Source: Candidatus Gastranaerophilales bacterium (GTDB lineage Bacteria > Cyanobacteriota > Vampirovibrionia > Gastranaerophilales > Gastranaerophilaceae). From it: a stretch of 64,000 nt of DNA. The notes beneath the pieces were generated by a model, which searched no databases, was not told the DNA's origin, and saw only the letters and a list, made by a program, of their open reading frames with translations. The stretch lies in contig CANQOQ010000002.1 of the NCBI GenBank assembly GCA_947625495.1, positions 58,306 through 122,305 of the forward strand. Direction: 5' to 3'. The translations under genes and the position numbers were made by a program. This document shows, piece after piece, positions 18,311 to 27,167 of the stretch (the stretch's first letter is position 1; the number at the start of each line of letters is the position of its first letter).

Positions 18311-19348
18311 TTTTTTATTTATGTATTTATCTGTTTTATCTGCCATATACGTTGAAAAAAGCGGCAAAAGTCCGTAATATATTCCTGCAAATATCAATGT
18401 TGGTCTTATTATATTAATTCCCTGTATATATTTTGGCAGGTTAGGATTATTTTTATTTGCTTTAGCAAATTTATCTATAAAAGATTTTGTATTGTTTTTA
18501 ACAAAATTATCTGTTGAATAACCAAGTAAAATTGAAACACCTGTTGAAATAAGATTATTGTATATAAGCGGTTTTTTCCTGTTTTCTTTTATTTTTTTAC
18601 TTTTATTGGTTCTGTGAACAAAAGAAGCAGTTAAAAGAATATCTGTCGCAATAGAAATATTTCTTGCAATATTTTCGTTATTAGAGCTATGTTTAACAAT
18701 AAAATCCTGAACATTCTTATTATTAAATAACCTGCCAATACCTTTTGCGGTTGTATCAATCAAACCTCCTTTAAAAGAAGGTGTATTTTCTTTTTCAAAA
18801 AACGGTGCAAAAACAGAGTTTTTATCAGCATTAAAACTTAATTGTTTTTTAGTTTTTTCCGTTTTTTTAGGGAATATAAAATCCGTTAAAAACGGAATAA
18901 GTGCAATTGTAATCATAGTTTTAGGAATTGCACTAATAAGCCCCGTTCCCAGTTTTAAAAGCTGTGTCCCAAATTGATAATTTTTGGATTCAAGTAAATT
19001 TTTAGAACCGTCTTTTAATCTGTTTATAGTTTGAGAATTTAAATAATTTTGAGGATTTTTATCTATTTTTTTGACGGCATTTTCAACAGGAAGTGCTAAA
19101 GCCTCTACCATTGCAAATTTAACAAGACCTGATGCTATAGAATTTGCCATTGCATATTTTTTATTTTCTTTCTCAACATCAGGAGTTTTTGAAATAACAA
19201 AAGGTCTCACAACAGACGCCATTAAAAGTGTAGTTCCGGCAATAAAACTTGTTCCATGATCTGATATTTTTTCCAAAGAACCCAACACAAGTTTATTTGT
19301 CATCATCCCTTTAAAATTCTGAGTGCTGTTAATTTTATTTATTTTCAT
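18296..19348 (-). CDS. Hypothetical multi-helix membrane protein (QNFKG start)
   Basis: 350 residues, beginning MKINKINSTQNFKG, with several hydrophobic helices (about 35-50, 75-95, 135-165, 230-245, 265-285, 312-335) separated by basic loops. An SD-like CAGGGA lies just upstream. The layout, including a central basic-linker region (KSKKIKENRKK) before further helices, resembles the hypothetical protein at 54861-55904, which has YERKENARR at the matching place. The two may be distant paralogues. Function unknown. Confidence 0.6.
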   Translation of the reverse strand: MKINKINSTQNFKGMMTNKLVLGSLEKISDHGTSFIAGTTLLMASVVRPFVISKTPDVEKENKKYAMANSIASGLVKFAMVEALALPVENAVKKIDKNPQNYLNSQTINRLKDGSKNLLESKNYQFGTQLLKLGTGLISAIPKTMITIALIPFLTDFIFPKKTEKTKKQLSFNADKNSVFAPFFEKENTPSFKGGLIDTTAKGIGRLFNNKNVQDFIVKHSSNNENIARNISIATDILLTASFVHRTNKSKKIKENRKKPLIYNNLISTGVSILLGYSTDNFVKNNTKSFIDKFAKANKNNPNLPKYIQGINIIRPTLIFAGIYYGLLPLFSTYMADKTDKYINKKSKSV

Positions 19349-19424
19349 TATTTTTCCCTGATAATATAAGACTACAAAAAAATTAAAATTAAAATTTATT
19401 ATTAAAATAAAATAACATTTATCT

Positions 19425-19430
19425 TATAAT
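19425..19430 (+). promoter_or_regulatory. -10 box of pnuC (leaderless type)
   Basis: TATAAT followed by 7 bases and then the ATG at 19438. Transcription would start at or next to the first base of the start codon. No Shine-Dalgarno is present. Confidence 0.55.
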
Positions 19431-19437
19431 TTATCTT

Positions 19438-20139
19438 ATGAAATTAATAAATTTAATTAAATCAGAGTTTTCAGACTTTGGACAAAAAGAACGAATAATA
19501 TTTCCGTTGTTAATATGTTTTATTATTATTCTTTCCGTTATAACAAAAGACAATAAAATAGCGCTAATATCAGCAATATGCGGAATAAGTTATACCATAT
19601 TGGCAGGCAAAGGTAAAGTTTCATGCTATTTTTTGGGAATAACGGGAACAATATGTTATTCATATCTGGCATTTAAAAACGGATTTTACGGGAATTTATT
19701 GTTATATTCCTTATATTATTTACCTATGGAGATAATAGGGATATATAAATGGAATAAACATCTAAAAAAAGAATCAAGAGAGATTATAAAAACAAAGCTC
19801 AGCAAAAAAGAACGGATAATATACTTTTCTGTAACCATAGCTGCTTCAATATTATTATGGATAGGATTGAACGTTTTCGGCGGGAAAACAGCAATTCTTG
19901 ATTCGACAGCTACGGTTTTTTCTGTTTTAGGACAGCTTTTAACCGTTAAAAGATGTATAGAACAATGGTATATTTGGTTCATTGTAAATATAATTTCTCT
20001 ATTCATGTGGATAATAGCATATATAAACGGTTCAAATTGTCTTGCAACAGTTATTATGTGGTTTGTATATGTTATATTATCAATTTATTTTCTAAAAAAT
20101 TGGGAAAAAGAATTTCATATAATAAAAAACACTCCCTGA
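19438..20139 (+). CDS. pnuC: PnuC-type nicotinamide riboside (or thiamine) transporter
   Basis: A 233-residue, seven-helix membrane protein of the PnuC family, which brings in nicotinamide riboside by facilitated diffusion coupled to phosphorylation inside the cell. Family features are GNLLLYSLYYLPMEIIGIYK and W in the middle, the late motif QWYIWFIVN, and TVIMWFVYVILSIYFLKNW at the end. There is no fused kinase domain. Members for thiamine or riboflavin look alike, so the substrate is not certain. Its stop codon lies inside the hairpin that terminates the tRNA gene on the other strand. Confidence 0.88.
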   Translation: MKLINLIKSEFSDFGQKERIIFPLLICFIIILSVITKDNKIALISAICGISYTILAGKGKVSCYFLGITGTICYSYLAFKNGFYGNLLLYSLYYLPMEIIGIYKWNKHLKKESREIIKTKLSKKERIIYFSVTIAASILLWIGLNVFGGKTAILDSTATVFSVLGQLLTVKRCIEQWYIWFIVNIISLFMWIIAYINGSNCLATVIMWFVYVILSIYFLKNWEKEFHIIKNTP

Positions 20140-20148
20140 GGAGTGTTA
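20125..20148 (-). terminator. Terminator of tRNA-Leu, overlapping the pnuC stop
   Basis: AACACTCC and GGAGTGTT pair around CTGA; on the minus strand the hairpin is followed by TTTTTTAT. The same bases hold the TGA stop of pnuC (20137-20139), so one sequence ends a protein gene and a tRNA transcript running in opposite directions. Confidence 0.75.
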
Positions 20149-20151
20149 AAA

Positions 20152-20237
20152 TGCCTTGGGCCGGACTTGAACCGGCACTGGGTTTGACCCCAATTGGATT
20201 TTAAGTCCAACGCGTCTACCACTTCCGCCACCAAGGC
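20152..20237 (-). tRNA. tRNA-Leu (anticodon TAA)
   Basis: An 86-nt class II tRNA on the minus strand. The acceptor stem GCCTTGG pairs with CCAAGGC and the discriminator base is A. The anticodon arm is TTGGA-CTTAAAA-TCCAA, giving UAA. A long variable arm (TTGGGGTCAAACCCAG) and the TΨC arm GCCGG-TTCAAGT-CCGGC complete the cloverleaf. CCA is not encoded. Confidence 0.97.
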
Positions 20238-20402
20238 ATTGGTTCTTTAGTAATATAATATAAAAAAATTTTTATGTAAAGCATTATATAAATATATTGT
20301 TAAAATGCCATGTTGTATGGTAAAATTACTACTATAAGTAATAATATATTGAATTAACCATGAAAATATAAATAAAGATAATATATAAATGTACTATAGT
20401 TA

Positions 20403-21956
20403 GTGCATATAGGAAGAACGAGGTATAGGAAAATTAATATTGATTCTAATACTTTATTAGTAGCAATTTTACCTGTTTTGCTGGTGGTTTGTATATTTTT
20501 CTGGCGGGATTCACGCAAAGAAAAGAAGGCAAAAGCTGAACTAATACAAAATATGGAAGAAAAAAACAGCTTATATAAAAAAGAAGCTATGCTGGCTGCA
20601 AAAGAAGCTGTTCAAAAAGATATAGAAAAATTTCAGGAAGAAACAAAAGAAAGACGTCAAGAACTTGCAAGATTAGAGTCTAAACTCCAAAAAAGAGAAG
20701 AATTGCTTGAAGATAAATCATCACAATTATCAACAAAAGAAGATGAACTTCAAAAGAAAATGGATGAAGTTTTGGATAAAGAAGATTATCTTGCTGAAAC
20801 CATTCAAAAACAAATTGAAGAACTTGAAAGAATTTCAGGACTTACATCAGATGAAGCAAAAAAACTTTTAATGGAACAGTTAAAAGTTGATTTGCAGCAG
20901 GAAGCTAATAATTTAATAAGAGAAAACGAAAACCATATAAAAGAAGTTTCGGAAGAAAGAGCAAGAGAAATTTTAACAACAGTAATGCAAAGATGTGTTA
21001 TAGATGAAGTTGTTGAATCTACCGTAGCATCAGTAAGTCTTCCATCTGATGAGATGAAAGGAAGAATTATAGGACGTGAAGGAAGGAACATAAGAACATT
21101 AGAAACACTTACGGGTGTTGATTTAATTATAGATGATACACCTGAAGCTGTTGTATTATCTTGTTTTGACCCAATAAAAAGAGAAATTGCCAAAATAGCA
21201 CTTGAAAAACTTGTGGCAGATGGCCGTATCCACCCTGTAAGAATAGAAGAAATGGTAGAAAAAGCAAGAGTTGAAGTAGAACAGAAAATAAAAAAAGAAG
21301 GTGAAAATGCCGCAATGGAAATGGGCATTATGAACCTTAATAAAGAGCTTATAAAGACATTAGGAAGACTGTACTATAGAACAAGCTACGGGCAGAATGT
21401 TCTTCAGCATTCGTTAGAAGTAGGACATATTGCAGGAATGATAGCTGCAGAGATAGGCGCTAATGTTAAAATAGCAAAAAGAGCAGGTTTATTGCATGAT
21501 ATAGGAAAAGCGGTAGACCAAACTCAAGAAGGTACACATATACAGCTTGGTGTTGAACTTGCAAGAAAATACGGAGAAAGAGAAGAAATTATTCATGCAA
21601 TAGAAGCACACCATGATGATATAACGGCAAATACGATAGAAGCAGTTTTAGTAAAACTTGCTGATGCTGTTTCAGCCGGCCGCCCCGGATCAAGAAGAGA
21701 TACACTTGAAATTTATATTAAACGTTTGCAAAAACTGGAAGAAATAGCTTTAAGTTATGACGGTATTAAGCAATCATTTGCAGTACAGGCGGGAAGAGAG
21801 ATAAGAGTCATTGTCCAGCCCGATAAATTTGATGATTTAGCAAGCACCAGATTAGCAAGAGATATAGCAAACAGAATAGAAGAAGAACTTGATTATCCGG
21901 GTCAAATCAGAGTCACTGTTGTAAGAGAAATAAGAACAACAGAGATAGCTAAGTAG
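20403..21956 (+). CDS. rny: Ribonuclease Y
   Basis: Membrane-anchored endoribonuclease that starts mRNA decay in many bacteria lacking RNase E. The N-terminal transmembrane helix (about 18-35, [17 protein letters not shown]) leads to a long coiled coil (about 38-195), a KH RNA-binding domain with [15 protein letters not shown], and an HD domain with the metal motif [11 protein letters not shown]. The end is [13 protein letters not shown]. At 517 residues it is typical. The start is uncertain: the GTG has no clear Shine-Dalgarno, and an AGGAAA lies 10 codons inside, upstream of an ATT. It is followed by ymdB, a common pairing. Confidence 0.96.
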   Translation: MHIGRTRYRKINIDSNTLLVAILPVLLVVCIFFWRDSRKEKKAKAELIQNMEEKNSLYKKEAMLAAKEAVQKDIEKFQEETKERRQELARLESKLQKREELLEDKSSQLSTKEDELQKKMDEVLDKEDYLAETIQKQIEELERISGLTSDEAKKLLMEQLKVDLQQEANNLIRENENHIKEVSEERAREILTTVMQRCVIDEVVESTVASVSLPSDEMKGRIIGREGRNIRTLETLTGVDLIIDDTPEAVVLSCFDPIKREIAKIALEKLVADGRIHPVRIEEMVEKARVEVEQKIKKEGENAAMEMGIMNLNKELIKTLGRLYYRTSYGQNVLQHSLEVGHIAGMIAAEIGANVKIAKRAGLLHDIGKAVDQTQEGTHIQLGVELARKYGEREEIIHAIEAHHDDITANTIEAVLVKLADAVSAGRPGSRRDTLEIYIKRLQKLEEIALSYDGIKQSFAVQAGREIRVIVQPDKFDDLASTRLARDIANRIEEELDYPGQIRVTVVREIRTTEIAK

Positions 21957-22060
21957 CGAAATTTCGTAGGGTGAAGTGCAGCGAACCCGAAAAAGTGAGG
22001 GCAAGCCGAGTGACAAGCGCAGCGAAATGAGGCACTTGCCCGAGAGAAAGAAATTTCAAG
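21957..22060. repeat. GC-richer mosaic element between rny and ymdB
   Basis: The 104 bases between the two genes differ sharply in composition from the flanks. They are built of GCGAA/AGCGAA-type words, GAAATTTC at both ends, and an inverted repeat GGGCAAG ... CTTGCCC in the second half. Similar word use appears at 49306-49485. It is probably a member of an intergenic repeat family; no open frame on either strand looks real. Confidence 0.5.
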
Positions 22061-22909
22061 ATGACAAAACGGATAAATCCAATGGGCATAGATACAATTA
22101 ACATATTGTTTTTAGGCGATATTGTCGGAAGACCCGGCAGACGTGCCGTGCAAAAATATATTTCTTCGCTTGAAAATAATAAGCCCGATTTCATAATAGC
22201 CAATGTAGAAAATGCTTCTCACGGCTTCGGTTTAACACAGAAAAATTATAATGAACTCCTTTCTTACGGTATTGATGCTTTTACTTCGGGAAATCATATA
22301 TGGGATAAACGTGAAATATTTAATTATATTAATGAGGCAGATAAACTAATAAGACCTATCAATTATCCTGACGGCACAAAAGGCAGAGGCTGGGGTATTT
22401 TTGAAAAAAACGGCATCAAATATGGGGTTATAAACGTCTTAGGCAGAACGTTTATGTCTTTAATAGAATCTCCCTGGGCAATATTAGAAGAAACAATAGC
22501 CAAAATAAAAGAAGAAACTCCGATAATAATAATAGATATCCATGCAGAGGCAACGGCAGAGAAAATATGTATGGCAAAATATTATTCCCAAATGGGAGTA
22601 ACGGGAATATTCGGAACTCATACACATATTCAAACGGCTGATGAAACGATATATTCAAACGGCTGCGCCTATATTACGGATTTGGGATTTTGCGGAGATA
22701 TAAACGGCGTTATAGGAATGGATTATGAAGTATCGGTTAAAAGACTGATAACCTCAATTCCTGACAGGCTTGATGTTGCAGATTCGGGTGAAGCTCAGGT
22801 TAACGGTGTTATTATTACCGTTAATTATCTGACAGGGCAAACCGAAAGTATAAAAAGAATTAATGAGAAAATAATTATCAGTGAGGAAAATAGTATTATG
22901 AAAGGATAA
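22061..22909 (+). CDS. ymdB: YmdB-type metallophosphoesterase
   Basis: TIGR00282 family phosphodiesterase, whose known members hydrolyse 2',3'- or 3',5'-cyclic nucleotides. Motifs: NILFLGDIVGRPGR, VENASHGFGLT, SGNHIWDKRE, DIHAEATAEK and GTHTHIQTADE, which hold the metal ligands. The chosen ATG adds about 12 residues to the usual MNILFLGD-like start; the ATG at 22082 is a possible alternative. Genes of this family often follow rny, as here. The start lies at the edge of the mosaic repeat. Confidence 0.92.
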   Translation: MTKRINPMGIDTINILFLGDIVGRPGRRAVQKYISSLENNKPDFIIANVENASHGFGLTQKNYNELLSYGIDAFTSGNHIWDKREIFNYINEADKLIRPINYPDGTKGRGWGIFEKNGIKYGVINVLGRTFMSLIESPWAILEETIAKIKEETPIIIIDIHAEATAEKICMAKYYSQMGVTGIFGTHTHIQTADETIYSNGCAYITDLGFCGDINGVIGMDYEVSVKRLITSIPDRLDVADSGEAQVNGVIITVNYLTGQTESIKRINEKIIISEENSIMKG

Positions 22910-22913
22910 GGAA

Positions 22914-23759
22914 GTGAAAGTCGATTTACATATCCACACATCTTATTCGGATGGCGCTTTTTCACCCGAAAAAATTGTCGATACCGCTATAGATGTCGGG
23001 CTTGATGTGATTGCAATTACCGATCACGATAATGTGCTGTCGCATAATATAGCCATTGAATATGCAAAAGATAAACCGTTAAAAATTCTGCCCGGAGTTG
23101 AAATTAATACAATATACAAGGGCTATGAAGTCCATATTTTAGGCTATTTTATGGACTTAAACAACAGTGATTTCCAAAAATTAATAAAAAACCAGCAGCA
23201 GGCAAGAATAAAACAGACAAAAGAAATTATAACTCTGCTTGCAAAAAAAGAAGGAATAAAAATAACTTTAGACAGTATAGTAAAACAGGTAGCGGAAGGC
23301 GGAAGTATAGGTCGTCCTCATTTGGCAAAGGCAATAACAAATGCAGGCGGTACTTCAAGCGTTATAGAAGCTTACAATAAATACATTAATGATGATTCAA
23401 ACGTTTATGTACAAAGAAAAACAGTTACACCTTTTGATGCGGTCGAGGTTATTTATGATGCAGGCGGAATCCCTGTTTTTGCTCATCCTTTTGATGTTGA
23501 TATTGCTGATCAGCTTACTAAAGAAATGATGAACTTTGGTTTAAGAGGATTAGAGGCATACCATAGGAAACATTCTCCGGCTATAATAGAATATTTTTCC
23601 ACTTTAGCCGAAAAATACGGGCTTATTATCACGGGCGGTTCGGATTTTCATGCACCTAATCCCGTTAACGGCAATATTATTTTGGGCAAAAACTTTATTC
23701 CGGAATGGATTTATGATGAGTTAATCAAAGAAAAAAGAAGAATGGACCTTGCTAAGTGA
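22914..23759 (+). CDS. PHP-domain phosphoesterase (RNase AM/TrpH-like)
   Basis: 281 residues, GTG start 5 bases after ymdB, with AAGGA before it. The PHP metal site is clear: DLHIHTSYSDG (HxH), ITDHDN, LPGVEIN, FAHPFD and the late GGSDFHAP. The TrpH/YciV family acts as a 3',5'-nucleotide bisphosphate phosphatase and 5'-3' exonuclease on short RNA. That would suit an operon with RNase Y and YmdB. Its stop overlaps the next start (GTGA). Confidence 0.88.
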   Translation: MKVDLHIHTSYSDGAFSPEKIVDTAIDVGLDVIAITDHDNVLSHNIAIEYAKDKPLKILPGVEINTIYKGYEVHILGYFMDLNNSDFQKLIKNQQQARIKQTKEIITLLAKKEGIKITLDSIVKQVAEGGSIGRPHLAKAITNAGGTSSVIEAYNKYINDDSNVYVQRKTVTPFDAVEVIYDAGGIPVFAHPFDVDIADQLTKEMMNFGLRGLEAYHRKHSPAIIEYFSTLAEKYGLIITGGSDFHAPNPVNGNIILGKNFIPEWIYDELIKEKRRMDLAK

Positions 23760-24391
23760 AAAATTTTCCTATCAGTATTTTCCATATTATTTTTTCTTTT
23801 TCGATATTAATAATATTGATATTAATATTATTTCCGTTTAATCTGATAAATTTAGAACAGGCGCAAAGAGTTGCACAATGGAAATCCGTTTATGAAAATT
23901 TAAAATATTCTTTTGATTTGGTAATGCTGCATGAAAATTCGATTATACCTAATCAAAATGAAGCAGATAAAGTTATAACGGATGAATATATTATATTAAG
24001 GCTGCTTCCTTATTTTAACGGAGATTCAGACAGATTTATAAATCCTTATAAGTTCCGTTATAAGAGGTTAAACGGAAGTCATGTCGTTAAAAATTCGCAT
24101 TTATACTTTGAAAATTTTATAGAACTTAAAAATAATATTTTAATAAGTATAAAAACCAATCCTGACTACGGCAAAAGCAAAAAAGAACCGCCATATATAA
24201 TGTTTATTGACATAAATTCAAAGCAAAAACCAAACAGAATCGGGCAGGATATATTTTTTATAAACATATTTAACGATAAAATAACCCCGATGGGAGAAGG
24301 TAAATCCCATGCTTCATTAAAAGCAAATTGTTCTCCCATAGGTAACGGCATATACTGTTCAAAATATTATTTGCTGGGCGGAAGATTCTGA
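23756..24391 (+). CDS. Hypothetical protein with N-terminal membrane helix
   Basis: 211 residues starting with GTG that overlaps the previous stop by 4 bases. One strong hydrophobic helix (about 8-32) is followed by LEQAQRVAQWKSVYENLKYSF and a soluble, probably periplasmic domain ending in a small region with two Cys (KANCSPIGNGIYCSKY). It recalls minor pilin-like proteins, with one N-terminal helix, a globular domain and a C-terminal disulfide. The prepilin cleavage motif GF-x3-E is not there, so I leave it as hypothetical. Confidence 0.6.
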   Translation: MKNFPISIFHIIFSFSILIILILILFPFNLINLEQAQRVAQWKSVYENLKYSFDLVMLHENSIIPNQNEADKVITDEYIILRLLPYFNGDSDRFINPYKFRYKRLNGSHVVKNSHLYFENFIELKNNILISIKTNPDYGKSKKEPPYIMFIDINSKQKPNRIGQDIFFINIFNDKITPMGEGKSHASLKANCSPIGNGIYCSKYYLLGGRF

Positions 24392-24457
24392 TTTGAGTTC
24401 AGTATATTTTCATGTTAGTTTTATATAAAAGCCAAAAATTTAATTAAGGAGAAAAGA

Positions 24458-27103
24458 ATGACAGAAAAGAGAGTGTGGTTATTCAAAGAAGGTAACGCTT
24501 CAATGAGAAACTTATTAGGCGGAAAGGGTGCTAATTTGGCAGAAATGACAAATTTAGGTTTGCCTGTTCCTCCGGGATTAACGATAACAACTGAAACATG
24601 TATGGAATATATCAATAACGGAAACAAGATGCCTCAAGGCTTGATGGATGACGTTAAAGAAAAATTAAAAATTGTTGAACAGCAAGCAGGCAAAAAGTTT
24701 GGGGATAAAACTAATCCTCTGCTGGTTTCGGTTCGCTCGGGCGCAAGAATATCCATGCCAGGTATGATGGAAACAATATTAAACCTCGGTTTAAACGATG
24801 AAACGGTTGAAGCAATGGTTAAATTAACAAATAACCCACGTTTCTGCTATGACAGCTACAGAAGATTTTTAACAATGTTTGGTTCCGTTGCTTGGGAAAT
24901 GGACAGACAAAAATATTTTGAATCCGAAGTAGAAAAAGTAAAAGAGCGTGAAGGTGTTAAATCTGATACCGAAATCTCGGCTGACGGCTGGAAATCATTA
25001 ATTCCGATTTACAAAAGAGTAATAAAAGAAGTAACAGGCAAAGAATTTCCTCAAGACCCTTATGTTCAATTACAAGAAGCAATTGAAGCGGTATTTAGAA
25101 GCTGGAATATTCCAAGAGCCGTTGCATATAGAAACATGAACAAAATTGACCATAACTATGGTACTGCAGTAAATGTTCAAACAATGGTATTCGGGAATAT
25201 GGGTGACGACTGCGCAACTGGTGTTTCATTTACAAGAAACCCCGCAACAGGTGAAAATAAATTCTACGGTGAATATTTAACCAATGCGCAAGGTGAAGAT
25301 GTTGTTGCAGGTATAAGAACACCTAAACCGATTGCAATGCTTGAAACTGAAATGCCCGATTTATACAGACAATATGTTGATATAGCTAAAAAACTTGAAC
25401 TCGGCTATAAAGATGTTCAGGATATGGAATTTACCATTGAAAGAGGTAAATTATATATTCTTCAAACAAGAAACGGTAAGAGAACAGCTGCTGCTGCCGT
25501 TAGAATTGCCGTTGAAATGCACGAAGAAGGCATTATAACAAAAGAAAGAGCAATACAATTAGTTGACCCGTACAGCGTAAATCAAATTTTATTACCTTGC
25601 TTTGATACAAAAGCAATGGAAGAAGCTAAAAAGATTTCAACGGGTGTAAATGCTTCCCCCGGTGCTGCTGTAGGTAAAATCGTATTTGATACGGAAGAAG
25701 CAGCTCAAAGAGGTGAAGCAGGCGAAAAGGTTATTCTTGTTCGTATAGAAACATGTCCTGATGATATCCACGGAATGGCAGTTTCACAAGGGGTGTTAAC
25801 GCTTAGAGGCGGAGCTACTTCACACGCTGCCGTTGTCGCTAAAGGTATGGGAAAACCTTGCGTTTCAGGCTGTGAAGACATTAAAATTGATTTAAATAAT
25901 GAAACCCTGACAGGGGCAGACGGAACAGTTTATCATAAAAATGATGTTATCTCATTAGACGGCGGAAAAGGTATCGTTATGGCTGGTGCCGTTAAACTTG
26001 TTGAAGCTCAAATTGATGATAACTGGAATAAGTTCTTCACTTGGGTAAATGAAATTAAAAAATTACATGTTGAAGCAAACGCTGATACTCCAAAAGATAT
26101 TGAAAATGCACTGAAATTCGGTGCTGAAGGTGTCGGACTTTGCAGAACAGAACACATGTTTATGGATCCTGACAGGCTCCCTTGGGTTCAAAAAATGATT
26201 ATAGCAGGAACTCCTGAAGCAAGAAAAGAAGCATTGGATAAACTTCTTCCTATGCAGTATTCAGACTTCTATGCAATGTTTAAAGCATTAGGCGATAAAC
26301 CGTTAACGGTAAGACTTTTAGACCCGCCGTTACATGAATTTTTGCCCGATAAAGAATCTTTAATTGCAGAAGTTGCAACACTAAAGGCTCAAGGCAAAGA
26401 CTATCGTGAGAAAGAAGAACTCCTGCACGTAGTGGAAGGCTTATCTGAATCTAACCCGATGATGGGACTTCGTGGCTGCCGTTTAGGCTTAACATATCCC
26501 GAAATTAACGAAATGCAGGTAAGAGCAATATTTGAAGCATGCTGCGACCTTAAAAAAGAAGGTCATAATGTTCAACCTTGGGTTATGATTCCTTTAATCG
26601 GTCATGTAAACGAGCTTAAAGTTGCAAAAGAAATTCTGGTTCGTGTAGCTAAAGAAGTTATGGCTGAAAAGGGCGTTGAGGTTAACTATAAGTTTGGTAC
26701 AATGATAGAAATTCCTCGTGCAGCTTTAACTGCCGATGAAATAGCTGAATATGCAGAATTCTTCTCATTTGGTACTAACGACTTAACTCAAATGACATTT
26801 GGTTATTCAAGAGACGACGCAGAAGGCAAGTTCTTAAACAGATATGTCGAACAAAAAATCCTTCCTTCTAATCCTTTTGCAACACTTGATACAAAAGGTG
26901 TAGGACAGTTAATCGAAATGTCTATGGAAAAAGGTAAAAAAGTTAATTCATCTCTTGTTGGCGGTGTTTGCGGTGAACACGGCGGAGACCCTGACAGTGT
27001 TAAATTCTGCCACAAAATTGGATTAAACTATGTATCCTGCTCACCATTCAGAATTCCTCAGGCAAGATTAGCCGCTGCTCAGGCTGTTGTTGAATCAAAA
27101 TAA
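24458..27103 (+). CDS. ppdK: Pyruvate, phosphate dikinase
   Basis: Interconverts pyruvate + ATP + Pi and phosphoenolpyruvate + AMP + PPi, a central step of PPi-linked glycolysis and gluconeogenesis in anaerobes. At 881 residues it is full length. It has the N-terminal ATP-grasp (FKEGNASMRNLLGGKGANLA, VSVRSGARISMPGMMETILN), the central phosphohistidine domain with LRGGATSHAAVVAKGMGKP (catalytic His), and the PEP-binding TIM barrel with CRTEHMFM, PMMGLRGCRLG, FSFGTNDLTQ and GVCGEHGG (catalytic Cys). AAGGAG lies 6 bases before the ATG. It is transcribed alone and ends at a strong terminator. Confidence 0.98.
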   Translation: MTEKRVWLFKEGNASMRNLLGGKGANLAEMTNLGLPVPPGLTITTETCMEYINNGNKMPQGLMDDVKEKLKIVEQQAGKKFGDKTNPLLVSVRSGARISMPGMMETILNLGLNDETVEAMVKLTNNPRFCYDSYRRFLTMFGSVAWEMDRQKYFESEVEKVKEREGVKSDTEISADGWKSLIPIYKRVIKEVTGKEFPQDPYVQLQEAIEAVFRSWNIPRAVAYRNMNKIDHNYGTAVNVQTMVFGNMGDDCATGVSFTRNPATGENKFYGEYLTNAQGEDVVAGIRTPKPIAMLETEMPDLYRQYVDIAKKLELGYKDVQDMEFTIERGKLYILQTRNGKRTAAAAVRIAVEMHEEGIITKERAIQLVDPYSVNQILLPCFDTKAMEEAKKISTGVNASPGAAVGKIVFDTEEAAQRGEAGEKVILVRIETCPDDIHGMAVSQGVLTLRGGATSHAAVVAKGMGKPCVSGCEDIKIDLNNETLTGADGTVYHKNDVISLDGGKGIVMAGAVKLVEAQIDDNWNKFFTWVNEIKKLHVEANADTPKDIENALKFGAEGVGLCRTEHMFMDPDRLPWVQKMIIAGTPEARKEALDKLLPMQYSDFYAMFKALGDKPLTVRLLDPPLHEFLPDKESLIAEVATLKAQGKDYREKEELLHVVEGLSESNPMMGLRGCRLGLTYPEINEMQVRAIFEACCDLKKEGHNVQPWVMIPLIGHVNELKVAKEILVRVAKEVMAEKGVEVNYKFGTMIEIPRAALTADEIAEYAEFFSFGTNDLTQMTFGYSRDDAEGKFLNRYVEQKILPSNPFATLDTKGVGQLIEMSMEKGKKVNSSLVGGVCGEHGGDPDSVKFCHKIGLNYVSCSPFRIPQARLAAAQAVVESK

Positions 27104-27121
27104 CAGAAATAAATATAAACG

Positions 27122-27157
27122 AAAACAACCGATTTTAATAAATCGGTTGTTTTTTTA
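27122..27157. terminator. Bidirectional terminator between ppdK and the CheW-like gene
   Basis: A 13-bp stem, AAACAACCGATTT (27123-27135) with AAATCGGTTGTTT (27140-27152), a 4-base loop and T-tails. The plus direction has the better T-run. Confidence 0.9.
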
Positions 27158-27167
27158 TTTGATTATA

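Noticed and set aside
19953..20204. 83-codon plus-strand frame at the end of pnuC
   Set aside because: It runs over the pnuC end, the terminator and the tRNA gene; it is a shadow frame.
21949..22203. 84-codon minus-strand frame over the rny-ymdB junction
   Set aside because: It covers the mosaic repeat and the beginning of ymdB, which is clearly coding on the plus strand.
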